64,000 bases of DNA from Vibrio rarus (GCF_024347075.1 NZ_AP024901.1:930001-994000), one strand, 5' to 3'; shown: positions 39,544 through 49,170, counted from the stretch's first letter. Numbers and translations: made by a program. Notes: generated by a model from the letters alone, not told the origin.

Positions 39544-41349
39544 GTGACCGACCCACAAGCTAACGTTATGCCCACCCTCAATAAACAATGGTTATACCAA
39601 TAAGCGATGAAGCATAAGAGAAAACTCTTATATGCTAACTTTATCGCCTTTATAGCGACGCTGATCAGCGTGCCTATTCCGCTATTATTGCCTTTAATGG
39701 TGGATGAGGTTCTGTTAGATAAACCCGCGCAGGGATTGGCATTTTTGAATACCGTCTTACCACAATCAGCGCAGACGGCGGTGGGCTATATTGTCTCTGT
39801 GTTGCTGTTGATTATTGCTATGCGCATAGGTAGCCAAGCATTAAATATCCTGCAAACTCGGCAGTTTACCTTAGTGTCAAAGCAGCTGACTTGCCAATTA
39901 CGTCAGTGGATCCTCGATAAACTCGGTAGAGTATCCATGCAACAATATGAAGAAAAAGGTAGCGGTGGCCTGACTTCGCATTTAGTGACGGATATTGAAA
40001 CCATTGATAAATTTATTGGCTCTACATTGAGCCGATTTGTTATTAGCATACTGACCGTCATTGGCACGGGGAGCATTCTGCTGTGGCTTAATTGGCAGTT
40101 GGGTTTGTTCATTATTTTAATGAATCCAGTGGTGATTTATTTGTCGCGGAAATTGGGACAAAGAGTCAAACATTTAAAGAAAAAAGAGAATCAAGCGTTT
40201 GAAAAATTTCAGCAACGGTTAGTGGAAACCTTAGATGGAATTTATCAGCTTCGTGCCGCGAATCGTGAGCATGAATATTTGGGGCGCTTAAAGCAAGATG
40301 CAGAATCCATTCGTATCGACGCGGATAAATACGCGTGGCAATCGGATGCGGCGAATCGCTTGTCATTTTTAATGTTTCTTATTGGTTTTGAAATTTTCCG
40401 TGCGGCGGCCATGTTAATGGTGCTGTTTAGTGATCTCACCATTGGGCAGATCTTTGCTGTTTTTGGCTATTTGTGGTTTATGTTGTCGCCAGTACAAGAA
40501 TTGCTAAGTATTCAATTCTCTTGGTATAGCGCATCGGCGGCGATGAAACGATTAAATGGCATTTTAGAAATGCCCGAAGAGCATCGTCCGTTGGCGACGG
40601 TGAATCCTTTCATTAAAGGTCATGCCATTGACATCGAGTTTAACAAGGTTAGTTTCTCCTATGATAATGAGCGTAAGGTTCTCGATAACTTTTCATTGAC
40701 CATTCCTAAAGGAAAACGGGTTGCGCTGGTGGGGGCCTCTGGTGGCGGAAAATCCACTTTGATTCAATTGTTGTTGGGGATTTATCAAAAGGACAGCGGT
40801 GATATCTTGGTGAATGGGCACAGCATTGAGTCGGTCAGCTACGAAGCGTTACGCAAAGAGTTAGCCGTCGTGTTACAACAACCGATGATATTTAACGATA
40901 CATTGCGTCAAAATCTGACGCTAGGGCAGCATTATGAAGAAAGTCAACTGTGGGATGCTCTTGAGGTAGCGCAATTAAGCGATTTAAACAAGACTTTACC
41001 CAATGGCTTAGACTCTCATATAGGTCGTCAAGGGGTTCGTTTATCGGGAGGGCAACGCCAGAGGTTAGCCATTGCGCGGATGGTATTAAGTAACCCTGAA
41101 TTGGTGATTTTAGATGAGGCTACTTCAGCATTGGATACGGCGACTGAAGCCAAATTACACGATGCATTGAATCGCTTTTTAAAGAATAGAACCACCTTGA
41201 TTGTGGCGCATCGATTATCTGCAGTAAAACAGGCTGATCTTATCTATGTGTTAGAAGATGGAAAAGTGATTCAATCGGGTACGCACGTCGATCTCATTGA
41301 GGCAGATGGCTTATATCAAACGTTATATGGCAATCTGCAAGTAGGGTAA
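39544..41349 (+). pseudogene. ABC exporter with an in-frame stop at codon 20
   Basis: A type IV ABC exporter half-transporter (MsbA/multidrug type). The best ribosome site (AAGGA) precedes GTG 39544, which opens 19 codons ending WLYQ, then TAA at 39601, then the same frame continues from ATG 39607 for 580 residues. WLYQ-stop-AMKHKRKLL reads as one family N-terminus in which a Leu TTA codon has become TAA. The rest is intact: about six membrane helices to residue 310 (from ATG 39607), Walker A GASGGGKST near 375, LSGGQRQR near 479, LVILDEAT near 498 and the H-loop AHRL. It may still be made by reinitiation at 39607, so it could be a functional, shortened gene. The substrate is unknown. Confidence 0.7.
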
Positions 41350-41356
41350 AGGCATA

Positions 41357-41385
41357 AAATAGCCGGTGTATCACCGGCTATTTTT
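41357..41385. terminator. bidirectional terminator between convergent genes
   Basis: Arms ATAGCCGGTG and CACCGGCTAT with a 3-base loop, flanked by an A-run and a T-run, end both the ABC exporter (plus) and the lipoprotein gene (minus). Confidence 0.9.
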
Positions 41386-41386
41386 G

Positions 41387-41950
41387 TCACTGTGTTTTGG
41401 GTAAGTCTCTTAACATGGAGTCCACATAGGATTTTATTTTCAACTTACTCTCTTCGGATGCCGGCTGAGGGGTAGCGTTGGCGCCCCCTTGAGCTAAAGC
41501 GTGCCACTTAAGCTCCATGAGTGGGTAAGAATACATGGCAATGACGATGCTTCCTTTTTGCTCACTATTAGCAAAGTCGGCCGCAGGGATCCCTGTGCTC
41601 AGTTTAATTTTATCGAAAAGTTCTCGATCATTGAGGGCGGATTCTAATGCCACGCCATAACCCACTAAAAAATCTGGTTGTTGCTGAAGTGGAACGCGAA
41701 TGTAGCCTTTTTCGGCCAAACTTTGGCTAATGGCGTCATTAAAGACGTGTTTAATGGTGACGCCATCATTTTGATCATCAACGAACGTTTGTCCAGAACG
41801 AGGGTGCCAAGCATAGGTTTTGGCGTTACTTGAAATGAATTGGTAGTCACCACTGCTGACGATGCCAATGGCAAAATTATTACTTGGCTGCGGACTTGTA
41901 GTGCAAGCTGATAAAAATAGAACAAGCGCTAACGAAAAAAGTGACTTCAT
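41387..41950 (-). CDS. DUF4136 lipoprotein
   Basis: A small predicted lipoprotein of about 187 residues. The signal MKSLFSLALVLFLSAC ends in an LSAC lipobox, giving lipidation at Cys 16. The start is the ATG at 41950, with GAGG five bases upstream; a GTG two codons earlier is too close to that site. The mature part has the DUF4136 pattern: a YAWHPRSG motif, a central IKHVFNDAISQSLAEKGY helix, PDFLVGYG and a C-terminal ELKWHALAQG strand. The function of the family is unknown. It ends in the terminator shared with the ABC exporter. Confidence 0.85.
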   Translation of the reverse strand: MKSLFSLALVLFLSACTTSPQPSNNFAIGIVSSGDYQFISSNAKTYAWHPRSGQTFVDDQNDGVTIKHVFNDAISQSLAEKGYIRVPLQQQPDFLVGYGVALESALNDRELFDKIKLSTGIPAADFANSEQKGSIVIAMYSYPLMELKWHALAQGGANATPQPASEESKLKIKSYVDSMLRDLPKTQ

Positions 41951-42089
41951 GTACACCTCGACAAATAAGTTAAGTACGTAAATAGTTATTCACACCGGAT
42001 ATTCATCTAGTAGAATATATGGGGTGGCGATAAAATGTCCAGCAAAAGGCATGTGCCCAGTGATGGCTTTCATAAGAAAAGGACTTTAT

Positions 42090-43268
42090 ATGATAAACAA
42101 GCCGCAACAATTGTGTTATTTAGCGATGAGTATGCTGTGCTGTAGCGCCTCGGTATGGGCGGTAGAACCGTTATTTGATACCCCTGCGGATGCCCAGCCA
42201 ACCTTTGTCGATAAGGCGTTTGATTTAGTAGGGGCTGATGGAGGTTTTGACCCTGCAAAAGGGGTCGATATGAGTTATATCCCTTCGGTGTTTTATAATC
42301 CAGAGCAAGAGTTTGGTGGTGGAGCATTAATTCTTGGCTTGTATAAAATGGACTCTGCATTGGATGTTGAGCAACCGTCATCATTTGTTATTAATGGCTA
42401 TATCTCAACCAACCTCTCTATGGGGGTGGTGTTTGACAATACAACGTTTCTAAACTCTGGCAAAAACCGCTTTGTCTTGGAGTCTGAGATTCATGATGAG
42501 CCAGTGGTCTATTATGGCACTGGTTATCAATCCACCAGCAATAATAATAACAAAGTGGTATACACTGAAACGTTACTCACCTTAACCCCAAAATGGTACC
42601 AGCAAGTGGCGCAAAACTGGTTTGTGGGTCTAGGTGCTAATGTGACCTACGTGAAGACCAAAGATCCCGAAGTGGGTGATGAGGTCAGTGGCGGCGGTAA
42701 TCCATTGTTATTTAACGATCTGCAATCCAATACATCTGCAGGGATGTTGCTTTTGGCGCTATACGATAGCCGCAACTATATTGAAAATACGGAAAGCGGC
42801 ACATTATTTCAGGCCGATTTTGGCGCGTATTATAGTAATTTAAATTCAAATTCTTTTGCCCTTTATGACATTGAATTAGCGCATTTTATTGACTTAGCCC
42901 CCATCCCCGGCGTGCTGGCTTTACAAGGGCAGGGTAATTTTACTTCAGGTGATGTGCCATGGAACCAATTACCCGATTTAGGCGGAGCGTATGCGATGCG
43001 AGGTTATATCTTAGGACGCCACCGTGATGAGCAAATGGCCATGGCGCAAATTGAGTACCGTCTGCCCATTTATAGACGCTGGGGCAGTGTTTTCTGGGGG
43101 GGCGTGGGATCAACCGGCCAAGATTTTAACCAACTGAGTGATGATGTGCTCACCAGTTATGGTTTAGGGCTACGCTATCGTTTAAAAGGGCGGATTAACC
43201 TGCGCGCCGATCTTGGGTTTGGTGAAGATGAAACTTTATTCTACTTTAATGTGAACGAGGTTTTTTAG
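42090..43268 (+). CDS. BamA/TamA-type outer-membrane beta-barrel protein
   Basis: A predicted outer-membrane barrel of about 392 residues. The start is the ATG at 42090, preceded by AAAGGA at good spacing and followed by a signal peptide ending SVWA; an ATG at 42024 lacks a ribosome site and would bury the signal. Alternating amphipathic strands fill the mature part. The C-terminal half resembles the Omp85 surface-antigen domain, with the GGAYAMRGYILGRHRDEQMAMAQIEYR region (the RGY-type lid-lock motif) and a terminal Phe (NVNEVF). No POTRA domains are visible, so it is a short Omp85-like protein of unknown cargo, possibly a porin. Confidence 0.8.
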   Translation: MINKPQQLCYLAMSMLCCSASVWAVEPLFDTPADAQPTFVDKAFDLVGADGGFDPAKGVDMSYIPSVFYNPEQEFGGGALILGLYKMDSALDVEQPSSFVINGYISTNLSMGVVFDNTTFLNSGKNRFVLESEIHDEPVVYYGTGYQSTSNNNNKVVYTETLLTLTPKWYQQVAQNWFVGLGANVTYVKTKDPEVGDEVSGGGNPLLFNDLQSNTSAGMLLLALYDSRNYIENTESGTLFQADFGAYYSNLNSNSFALYDIELAHFIDLAPIPGVLALQGQGNFTSGDVPWNQLPDLGGAYAMRGYILGRHRDEQMAMAQIEYRLPIYRRWGSVFWGGVGSTGQDFNQLSDDVLTSYGLGLRYRLKGRINLRADLGFGEDETLFYFNVNEVF

Positions 43269-43293
43269 GGTGCGGCGATACTTTAAGCCGTGC

Positions 43294-43794
43294 TCAATTA
43301 ATGTGAGTTTTTGCTACCGCCTGTTGCTCTACAATGAATGTAATGGCTTCATCGTTTAAGCAGGATTTACTGATATATTGGCGCTGTTTTCCTATATGCA
43401 GGATAAAGCCTAAATCGCTTTGCTCAAGTTGGTCTATGTCATGCCAAGAGATGCTACGGGTGTTGCTACCGCTTTTATAGCTCACACCGTTACAGTCCGC
43501 TTGAAACACCACTTTGTTGCCATTGCTCATACTGAATGTTTGTCGCCATAACCACCAGCTCCTCTTAAAATAAACACTGCATGCTTCAACAATACTCAAC
43601 ACAATAAAGAACCAACCCACATAGCTGTTGGGAAGTAGCGAAAATTTTAATAAAACCACACCAAAAATAAGGAAAAACGCCCCTTTTAAATAGGATTTTG
43701 GGAACCGAGTAGGGCGACTAGTTTGATCATAACACTCAGCAAAAAAAGCTTTGTCTAAGGTGTACTCTGTGGTGAAACAAAAATCTTTAGGCAT
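43294..43794 (-). CDS. YcxB-like membrane protein
   Basis: A small inner-membrane protein of 166 residues from ATG 43794; a GTG at 43836 would extend it by 14. Neither start has a strong ribosome site. It has a short N-terminal part (FTTEYTLDKAFFAECYDQT), two close hydrophobic helices (about residues 36-73) and a C-terminal beta-rich domain with DCNGVSYKSGSNTRSISWHDI, matching the YcxB-like family, which has no established function. It ends 26 bp from the convergent outer-membrane gene. Confidence 0.65.
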   Translation of the reverse strand: MPKDFCFTTEYTLDKAFFAECYDQTSRPTRFPKSYLKGAFFLIFGVVLLKFSLLPNSYVGWFFIVLSIVEACSVYFKRSWWLWRQTFSMSNGNKVVFQADCNGVSYKSGSNTRSISWHDIDQLEQSDLGFILHIGKQRQYISKSCLNDEAITFIVEQQAVAKTHIN

Positions 43795-43932
43795 AAGGCT
43801 ACCGGCGTTTTTCAAGGTTGTATGTGAATAAGTCACCCATATTGGGCTCTAGCAACACAGTCATTGTATCGCTTCTTAGCGTTTTCCTTTAGCTATTTTG
43901 CCACTCTTCCTAAGAATAAATATGCCAAAAAA

Positions 43933-44106
43933 ATGTGGCCACCCATTGTAAATAATCAGATTGAACACAATAGGTGGAAGCGTTTGTCCATGAGACATAG
44001 GTGGATTTGGTCTGCAATTGATGGGTGCTATATGAATACCTTTAATGTGGGTGTCCATATAAATCAATGGATGCTGATACATAGGTTTTAGTATGGGTGT
44101 CCAGAT
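43933..44106. repeat. REPIN/MITE-like element, copy A with extra right end
   Basis: A 128-bp non-coding element runs from ATGTGGCCACCCA (43933) to TGGGTGTCCATAT (ending 44060), imperfect inverted ends. The right end contains the small hairpin TATGG-GTGT-CCATA in related copies. A second right-end sequence (TATGGGTGTCCAGAT) follows at 44092-44106. About 65 bp later lies copy B with similar internal sequence. Confidence 0.7.
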
Positions 44107-44124
44107 AATTTATACTTCAGATAA

Positions 44125-44253
44125 ATGTGGGCACCCAATGTAAATAACCAGATTGAACACACTAGGTGAAAGCGTTTATCCATGAGACATAGGTGGGTTT
44201 GGCCTGCAATTGACGGGTGCTAAATGAATGTCTTTTAATGTGGGTGTCCATAT
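44125..44253. repeat. REPIN/MITE-like element, copy B
   Basis: A 129-bp copy of the same family, starting ATGTGGGCACCCA and ending TGGGTGTCCATAT. It shares with copy A the internal stretches CAGATTGAACACA and CCATGAGACATAGGTGG. Copies A and B together make a direct repeat of about 192 bp period. Confidence 0.7.
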
Positions 44254-44321
44254 AAATTAATCACATAAATTATGTGGGGGTCGGAGAATAACGAGCGATG
44301 TTGGAAAACCATAACTATTGG

Positions 44322-44348
44322 GAAAAGCCAGCTTTAAGCTGACTTTCC
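44322..44348 (-). terminator. terminator of the heme receptor gene
   Basis: On the minus strand AAGTCAGCTT and AAGCTGGCTT pair (one G-U) and are followed by a short T-run, about 35 bases after the receptor stop codon. Confidence 0.65.
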
Positions 44349-44381
44349 CATTTCAATTTTATGTTTTAGTGTTAGAGATAA

Positions 44382-46529
44382 TTAGAAGGCGTAGGTTGCT
44401 GAAATTCCGTAGTTTCGCTCGGCTTGCGTGTTTTCTTTGTATAATTGGTCATCGCCACGGACATCATTCCAACGGTAGTACTCTTCGTTTGTTAGGTTAA
44501 ATACACCACCACGAATAGTCAGATCTGTGATTGGTTTGTAGTAAGCGGTCAAGTCCATTACGGTGGCACTAGGAAGTTCAACTTGACCAGAATTACCCCC
44601 ATTATTATCATCAAAGTTGATGTCTGAACTGGACTTTTTAGCTGTGTAATTCAGCTTAAAACTGGCACCCCAATGGTTATTTGGAGCATCGTAGTTAACC
44701 CCAAATACGGCATTCCAAGGGTTCACACTGTTTAGTGCATTCCCATTACCATCTTCACCCTCTGTATATGAGGCGACAAAATGAGTGGAAATGCCTTCAG
44801 GTGCACCAACTAACGCATCCCAAAGCAAGATATTAGAGAACTCAATCCCTTTAATTGTAGCCGAGTCTAAGTTTACGTTAGAGTAATGGGTTGTACCGCC
44901 TTCTTGTTTTGTAATTACTGTTTCAATGAAGTCATCGTAATCACTATAGTAAGCTGCAATTTCATATGATGATGCATGTGTATTATGACGGTAACCTAAC
45001 TCGTAAGAAATACTGGTTTCTGACTTTAAATCTGGGTTTGGGTCGTTTACGTAGCCGTGGCCTGGGTTGTCATATGTATAGTACAATTCATCAAAAGAGG
45101 GGGCTCTAAAGCCTTGGCTTACTTGGCCAAAAATGGTGCTGGTATCTGTCAGTTTGTATGATGTACCCAAACGGCCTGTGACTGCTGAATCGGAAAAATC
45201 TGTCAAATTCTCCCCTGTATTTTCCCCAGGATCTGTTGAAAAGTAGTCAAAACGCACTCCCGGAGTAACAACAAGCCTATTATTTAGTAGGCTAATTTCG
45301 TCTTGTATAAACAGGCCAAATTTTTGTTCTTTTGCATCAGGTGTATAGACATAAAGCTGATCACCAGTATCAGGATCTGAGTTGTACTCCATATTGGTGT
45401 TACTGATGTCGCTGTGTGTATAGGTTGCGCCATAAACTAAATAATGATTGTTTATCTCTTTGTCGAGCTGAGTTTCTACTTCAATCTTATCTTCTGTGTA
45501 TTGGTAATCTTTTGTTTGTAAATTATCGTTGTTAGGTGGAAGGAAAGGGGGGAAGCCAGGACCTGCAGGTCTAAAGCGCTCCGTCACACCATTTTCTTCT
45601 TTAGAAATGTACGACACTTTACTGGTTACTGTGTCAGCAATGGTAGCATCAGCGAACCAGATGTGTTTAATAGCAAATCGATTTTGCTTAGTGTCATCTG
45701 CGCCAGTGTAGCTATCATAGCTTGAATGGTAGATATCAGAATCTGACGTATCTTTTATCAGTTCAGCGAGAAATTCGATTCGATGATTTTCATTTAGTTG
45801 ATATTGTAATTTAACTAAAAGGTTGTCTACGGATGTGTCTTGGTCTTCGACAGCATAGTTTTCTAAGTTATTATAATCGCGGAAATTTTGAACCTCTTGC
45901 CCGTCACGTCGCGTATAGGCCACTAAGGTTTCTAGATCACCCCATCGATTTGCCAATGCAACGTGCTCACTGAAAGATTTATCTTCTGAAGAATAAGAGA
46001 GCTTCGCTTGGCCACCCACATTGTTACCATCTTTTAAGAAATCAGAAGGGTCTTTGGTTTCAAAGGCCACCACACCACCAATAGCATCACTACCGTGAAG
46101 ACTAGATGCAGCACCTTTGATGATTTCAACACTTTTCAACATGTCAGGATCGATTGTAATACCACTGGAGTTGATAAAGCCGTAAGGCCCACCATCAAAG
46201 GATCCTGGCTGAGAGGAGCCATCCACTAAAATCTTAACTCGCTTACCTTCCATGCCACGAATATTGATTGTCTGTGCACCTTGGCGAGAGGTTGAGTTCA
46301 TTGTTACGCCAGGTGTGTATTCGAAAATTTCATTCACATCTTTGGTCATGTTCTCTTCAATTTGCTTATCAGAGATGACAGTAACAGAGGCGGCCGTATT
46401 GGTTAGTGTTTGGTTGGTACGAGTTGCCGTTACAACAACCTCGTCAAGTAGGGCATAATCTTCAGCAAAGACTGATGTTGATGAAAGCGCCAAAACGATT
46501 GAAGCAGAGAGTAGGGATTGCTTATACAT
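44382..46529 (-). CDS. hutA: TonB-dependent heme/hemoglobin receptor, HutA-like
   Basis: An outer-membrane receptor of 715 residues that imports heme with energy from TonB-ExbBD. A signal peptide ends SVFA, followed by a TonB box-like DEVVVTATR, a plug domain (about residues 45-160, including IRGMEGKRVKILVDG) and a 22-strand barrel ending in Phe (ATYAF). The FRAP motif (about 475) and the NPDL motif (about 498), with a region between them rich in His/Tyr, are hallmarks of heme receptors. A Fur-like box precedes it. The nearby hut operons make heme the probable ligand. The hutA name is by resemblance; HutR or another heme receptor paralogue is possible. Confidence 0.85.
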   Translation of the reverse strand: MYKQSLLSASIVLALSSTSVFAEDYALLDEVVVTATRTNQTLTNTAASVTVISDKQIEENMTKDVNEIFEYTPGVTMNSTSRQGAQTINIRGMEGKRVKILVDGSSQPGSFDGGPYGFINSSGITIDPDMLKSVEIIKGAASSLHGSDAIGGVVAFETKDPSDFLKDGNNVGGQAKLSYSSEDKSFSEHVALANRWGDLETLVAYTRRDGQEVQNFRDYNNLENYAVEDQDTSVDNLLVKLQYQLNENHRIEFLAELIKDTSDSDIYHSSYDSYTGADDTKQNRFAIKHIWFADATIADTVTSKVSYISKEENGVTERFRPAGPGFPPFLPPNNDNLQTKDYQYTEDKIEVETQLDKEINNHYLVYGATYTHSDISNTNMEYNSDPDTGDQLYVYTPDAKEQKFGLFIQDEISLLNNRLVVTPGVRFDYFSTDPGENTGENLTDFSDSAVTGRLGTSYKLTDTSTIFGQVSQGFRAPSFDELYYTYDNPGHGYVNDPNPDLKSETSISYELGYRHNTHASSYEIAAYYSDYDDFIETVITKQEGGTTHYSNVNLDSATIKGIEFSNILLWDALVGAPEGISTHFVASYTEGEDGNGNALNSVNPWNAVFGVNYDAPNNHWGASFKLNYTAKKSSSDINFDDNNGGNSGQVELPSATVMDLTAYYKPITDLTIRGGVFNLTNEEYYRWNDVRGDDQLYKENTQAERNYGISATYAF

Positions 46530-46588
46530 CTGATAGTTACCTTAATTCCATAGTATTATCGTATCGGTGAAAGATAATATGGGATCTA

Positions 46589-46611
46589 ATTGATAATTAC
46601 TATCATTCGTA
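46589..46611 (-). promoter_or_regulatory. Fur box upstream of the heme receptor
   Basis: TGATAATTACTATCATTCGT is a good by-eye match to the Fur consensus and lies about 60 bp upstream of the receptor start. Confidence 0.65.
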
Positions 46612-46726
46612 TTTCACTTTATTTGTAATCTTGTTCGACCTCTTCTACTTTTTAAATATAAGTCATTGTATTAATTGACTTTTTAAAATGCCATTTTTGT
46701 CTAGATAGTTTGGTGTTTTGTGATGC

Positions 46727-46782
46727 ACGTCTCGTTAAATACATCTCGTTAAATACATCTCGTTAAATACATCTCGTTAAAT
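46727..46782. repeat. four tandem copies of a 14-bp unit
   Basis: ACATCTCGTTAAAT is repeated four times without gaps (the first copy begins ACGT). It lies in non-coding DNA between the divergent receptor and TraF-like genes. The copy number may vary by slippage. Confidence 0.9.
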
Positions 46783-47118
46783 ACAAGGGGCTTATGCTTT
46801 GAATCTTTAATGCTAACGGTCTAGTTGAGGGGGTAATATTTTCCCAGTATAAAACCAGGCACTATCTGACAGCAGCAAAATGAGGCTATACGGCGTAAAT
46901 ATTAAGATTGAGTAAAAGGGGCGCTTTCTCTATTAGTCGTAAGTGAACCTGGTGTTGTAATTCGTTGGAAATGAATGTTTTTGTCTGACACACCTACAGC
47001 TAAGAATATGATTTACCTCGTATACATACAGATTTTTATATAGCATGATAATAAAATCTTACAGCTAGTTTTATTTCTAAACAATTTCACTTACTTTGTA
47101 TTTTAAAAAGGGATTTAA
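46783..47118. other. intergenic region before the TraF-like gene
   Basis: AT-rich non-coding DNA holding the promoter of the TraF-like gene. AAAAGGGATTT just before the ATG at 47119 supplies the ribosome site. No gene was recognised. Confidence 0.4.
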
Positions 47119-48282
47119 ATGAACAAGCTACCGACTAAGGTTGCCCTATGTCTAGGTGTTGCACTACTTGGCTCTAATGTTACTTATGCCAATAATTTTT
47201 ATGCCGATGGCCGAACAACTGGAATGGGAGGGACTGGTGTCGCCTCTGGTAATTATTTAGCCGCAAGCTTTATCAATCCAGCGCTTCTTGCAAATAGCCA
47301 ACCTGATGATGGTTTTGGTCTATTGCTTCCTTCTATTGGAATTAGAGCGGTCGATTCAGACGAGACGCTTTCACACATTAATGACCTGCAAGACAGTTAT
47401 GATGGGTTACATGGCCAAAGTACCCAAGACGATATAGATGAATTTGCGAAAAATCTCAATGCATTGTCTGATGCTAAGCCTGTATCGGTTGAAGGAAGTG
47501 CAGGGCTTGCCATCGCACTTCCTTTTGATGCAGTCTCAGTAGCGTTATTTAGTCAAAGTTATCTCAACTTGATCTCGATGGCAGATGTGGCACATGTTGA
47601 CTCAAATGATTGGGCTTCAATTGAACAAGCCTATAATGATTCCACTGCATCTATTGTTGGTATAGGTGTGATGGATGTCGGTGTAACATTTGCTAAGAAG
47701 TTTACTTTTGATGAGCAGAGTGTTTCTGTAGGCGTTTCACCTAAGTTTCAGCAATTACACAGCTTTTACTCAAAAAGTGCACTAAACGACTACAAAATTA
47801 GTGATTATGATGATGTTTCGACAACAGAAAACACATTTAATATTGATCTCGGGCTTTTATATCAATGGCGTGACCTTTCTGTCGGTCTCAGTGCGCTCAA
47901 TTTAATTAGCCAAGATATTGAAACTGTAGAAGTACTAGGGCAAACACATACTTATAAAGTAGAACCACATATAGGGGTAGGCTTTGCCTATCAATTAAAA
48001 TACTTCACCTTCGCAGCCGATGCAGATCTCAACAAGCAAACACGATTTGCGAGCGTATCAAGCGATGATACACAGTTTGTTCGAGCAGGGGTTGAAGGTA
48101 ACTTATTTGATTGGGCGCAACTTCGCTTAGGCTATGAGCATGATCTTGAAGGCAATCTGGAAGATAGTGTTACCGCCGGTATTGGATTGAGCCCGTTTGG
48201 TGTTGTCCATCTTGATATCGCAGGATCGTATGCTAATGAAACTCAAGCAGCGGTTGGCGTGAATCTTTCTTTAACGCTTTAG
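47119..48282 (+). CDS. TraF-like outer-membrane protein (PF13729 type)
   Basis: A 387-residue predicted outer-membrane protein with a signal peptide ending TYAN and beta-strand-rich mature sequence. The N-terminus ADGRTTGMGGTGVASGNYLAA and the NPALLA motif resemble the conjugal-transfer TraF_2 / FadL-like family, and the C-terminus ends with an amphipathic strand. Despite the family name there is no conjugation locus nearby. Its function is unknown; a porin or transporter role is possible. It is monocistronic. Confidence 0.7.
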   Translation: MNKLPTKVALCLGVALLGSNVTYANNFYADGRTTGMGGTGVASGNYLAASFINPALLANSQPDDGFGLLLPSIGIRAVDSDETLSHINDLQDSYDGLHGQSTQDDIDEFAKNLNALSDAKPVSVEGSAGLAIALPFDAVSVALFSQSYLNLISMADVAHVDSNDWASIEQAYNDSTASIVGIGVMDVGVTFAKKFTFDEQSVSVGVSPKFQQLHSFYSKSALNDYKISDYDDVSTTENTFNIDLGLLYQWRDLSVGLSALNLISQDIETVEVLGQTHTYKVEPHIGVGFAYQLKYFTFAADADLNKQTRFASVSSDDTQFVRAGVEGNLFDWAQLRLGYEHDLEGNLEDSVTAGIGLSPFGVVHLDIAGSYANETQAAVGVNLSLTL

Positions 48283-48623
48283 CTTTTCTTTAGCTAGGCA
48301 TTAAAACACAAAGCCCATTAGACCGAGATATTTAGAAAATATCAGCGACATTCTCAAAAAGAGGTGTAGAAGCTGTGTGAGTTCACGAACGTTATCTGAA
48401 CAAAATCATGTGCATCATAGGCCCCCGTCTTTGTTGCATAGATTTATAGCATGGATGCCACATGAAGCCATCGAGGAATGATTTCACAGCGTTTTGTGGA
48501 GATGATGTACATGATCGATAAGTGTTCATTCATGTGTTCGCTCTAGGTGTAGAAGAGGGTGCTAACTATCAAAAGTGGCACCCTCTTCTCGTCAAAAAAA
48601 CAAAGGGAAAATGTGGAGAAAAA
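48283..48623. other. intergenic DNA with a 12-bp perfect hairpin
   Basis: AGAAGAGGGTGC (48551) and GCACCCTCTTCT (48578) pair perfectly around a 15-base loop, without a T-run after it on the plus strand. No gene was recognised. The region 48400-48550 looks like decayed DNA but I cannot name its source. Confidence 0.4.
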
Positions 48624-48773
48624 ATGTGGCCACCCATTGTAAATAATAAGATTGAATAGAGTAGGGGGGTCTTTATCTGTTAGTCGTTGATGGGTTTGGT
48701 TTGTAATGGGTTGATGCCGAATGTATTCATTTATTATGGGTGTCCATATAAATGGTAATGTGGGTGTCCATAT
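48624..48773. repeat. REPIN/MITE-like element, copy C with extra right end
   Basis: It begins ATGTGGCCACCCATTGTAAA, like copy A, and has two right ends, at 48737-48749 and 48761-48773, both TGGGTGTCCATAT. The interior is more diverged than between A and B. Confidence 0.7.
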
Positions 48774-49067
48774 AAATGATATAAATGCCTAATGGTCTAA
48801 TTCGTTAGTTTTTCAGTACTTATGGATTTGAGCGTGTCATTACCTTAGCCACATCTGCGCCACAAGGATGCCACTACACATGTACATTTGTTTAGCTTGG
48901 AATTTCAAATGTTCTATGCTGTTTTAATGGCAACATATAGGCCTAGCTAAAGGGGAAAATAGAATGACATTGAGATCTGTGTTGCGGACCGTTTGGCATT
49001 ACCTATATAAACCTTGCCACTATATGCTATTGCTCACTAGTTATTCCTTTCTTATATTAATAACAAA
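48774..49067. other. intergenic region before the VOC gene
   Basis: No gene or clear signal was recognised in this AT-rich stretch; it leads into an inverted repeat just upstream of the VOC gene. Confidence 0.35.
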
Positions 49068-49098
49068 AAATTATCATTAATATAAATCATGATAATTT
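49068..49098. promoter_or_regulatory. inverted repeat upstream of the VOC gene
   Basis: AAATTATCAT and ATGATAATTT are perfect 10-bp inverted repeats 11 bases apart, about 75 bp before the ATG at 49171. It could be an operator for a dimeric repressor. It is Fur-like in composition but spaced differently from the Fur consensus. Confidence 0.45.
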
Positions 49099-49170
49099 CA
49101 TTTAATTATGTTCTCTTCATATACTTCTTTCATCGAAACAAATACAGATAAAACGAATTTGGAGCAAGTT

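Noticed and set aside
43864..44091. Overlapping 68-75 codon frames on both strands across the 44-kb repeats
   Set aside because: They lie within the non-coding inverted-repeat elements and lack start signals.
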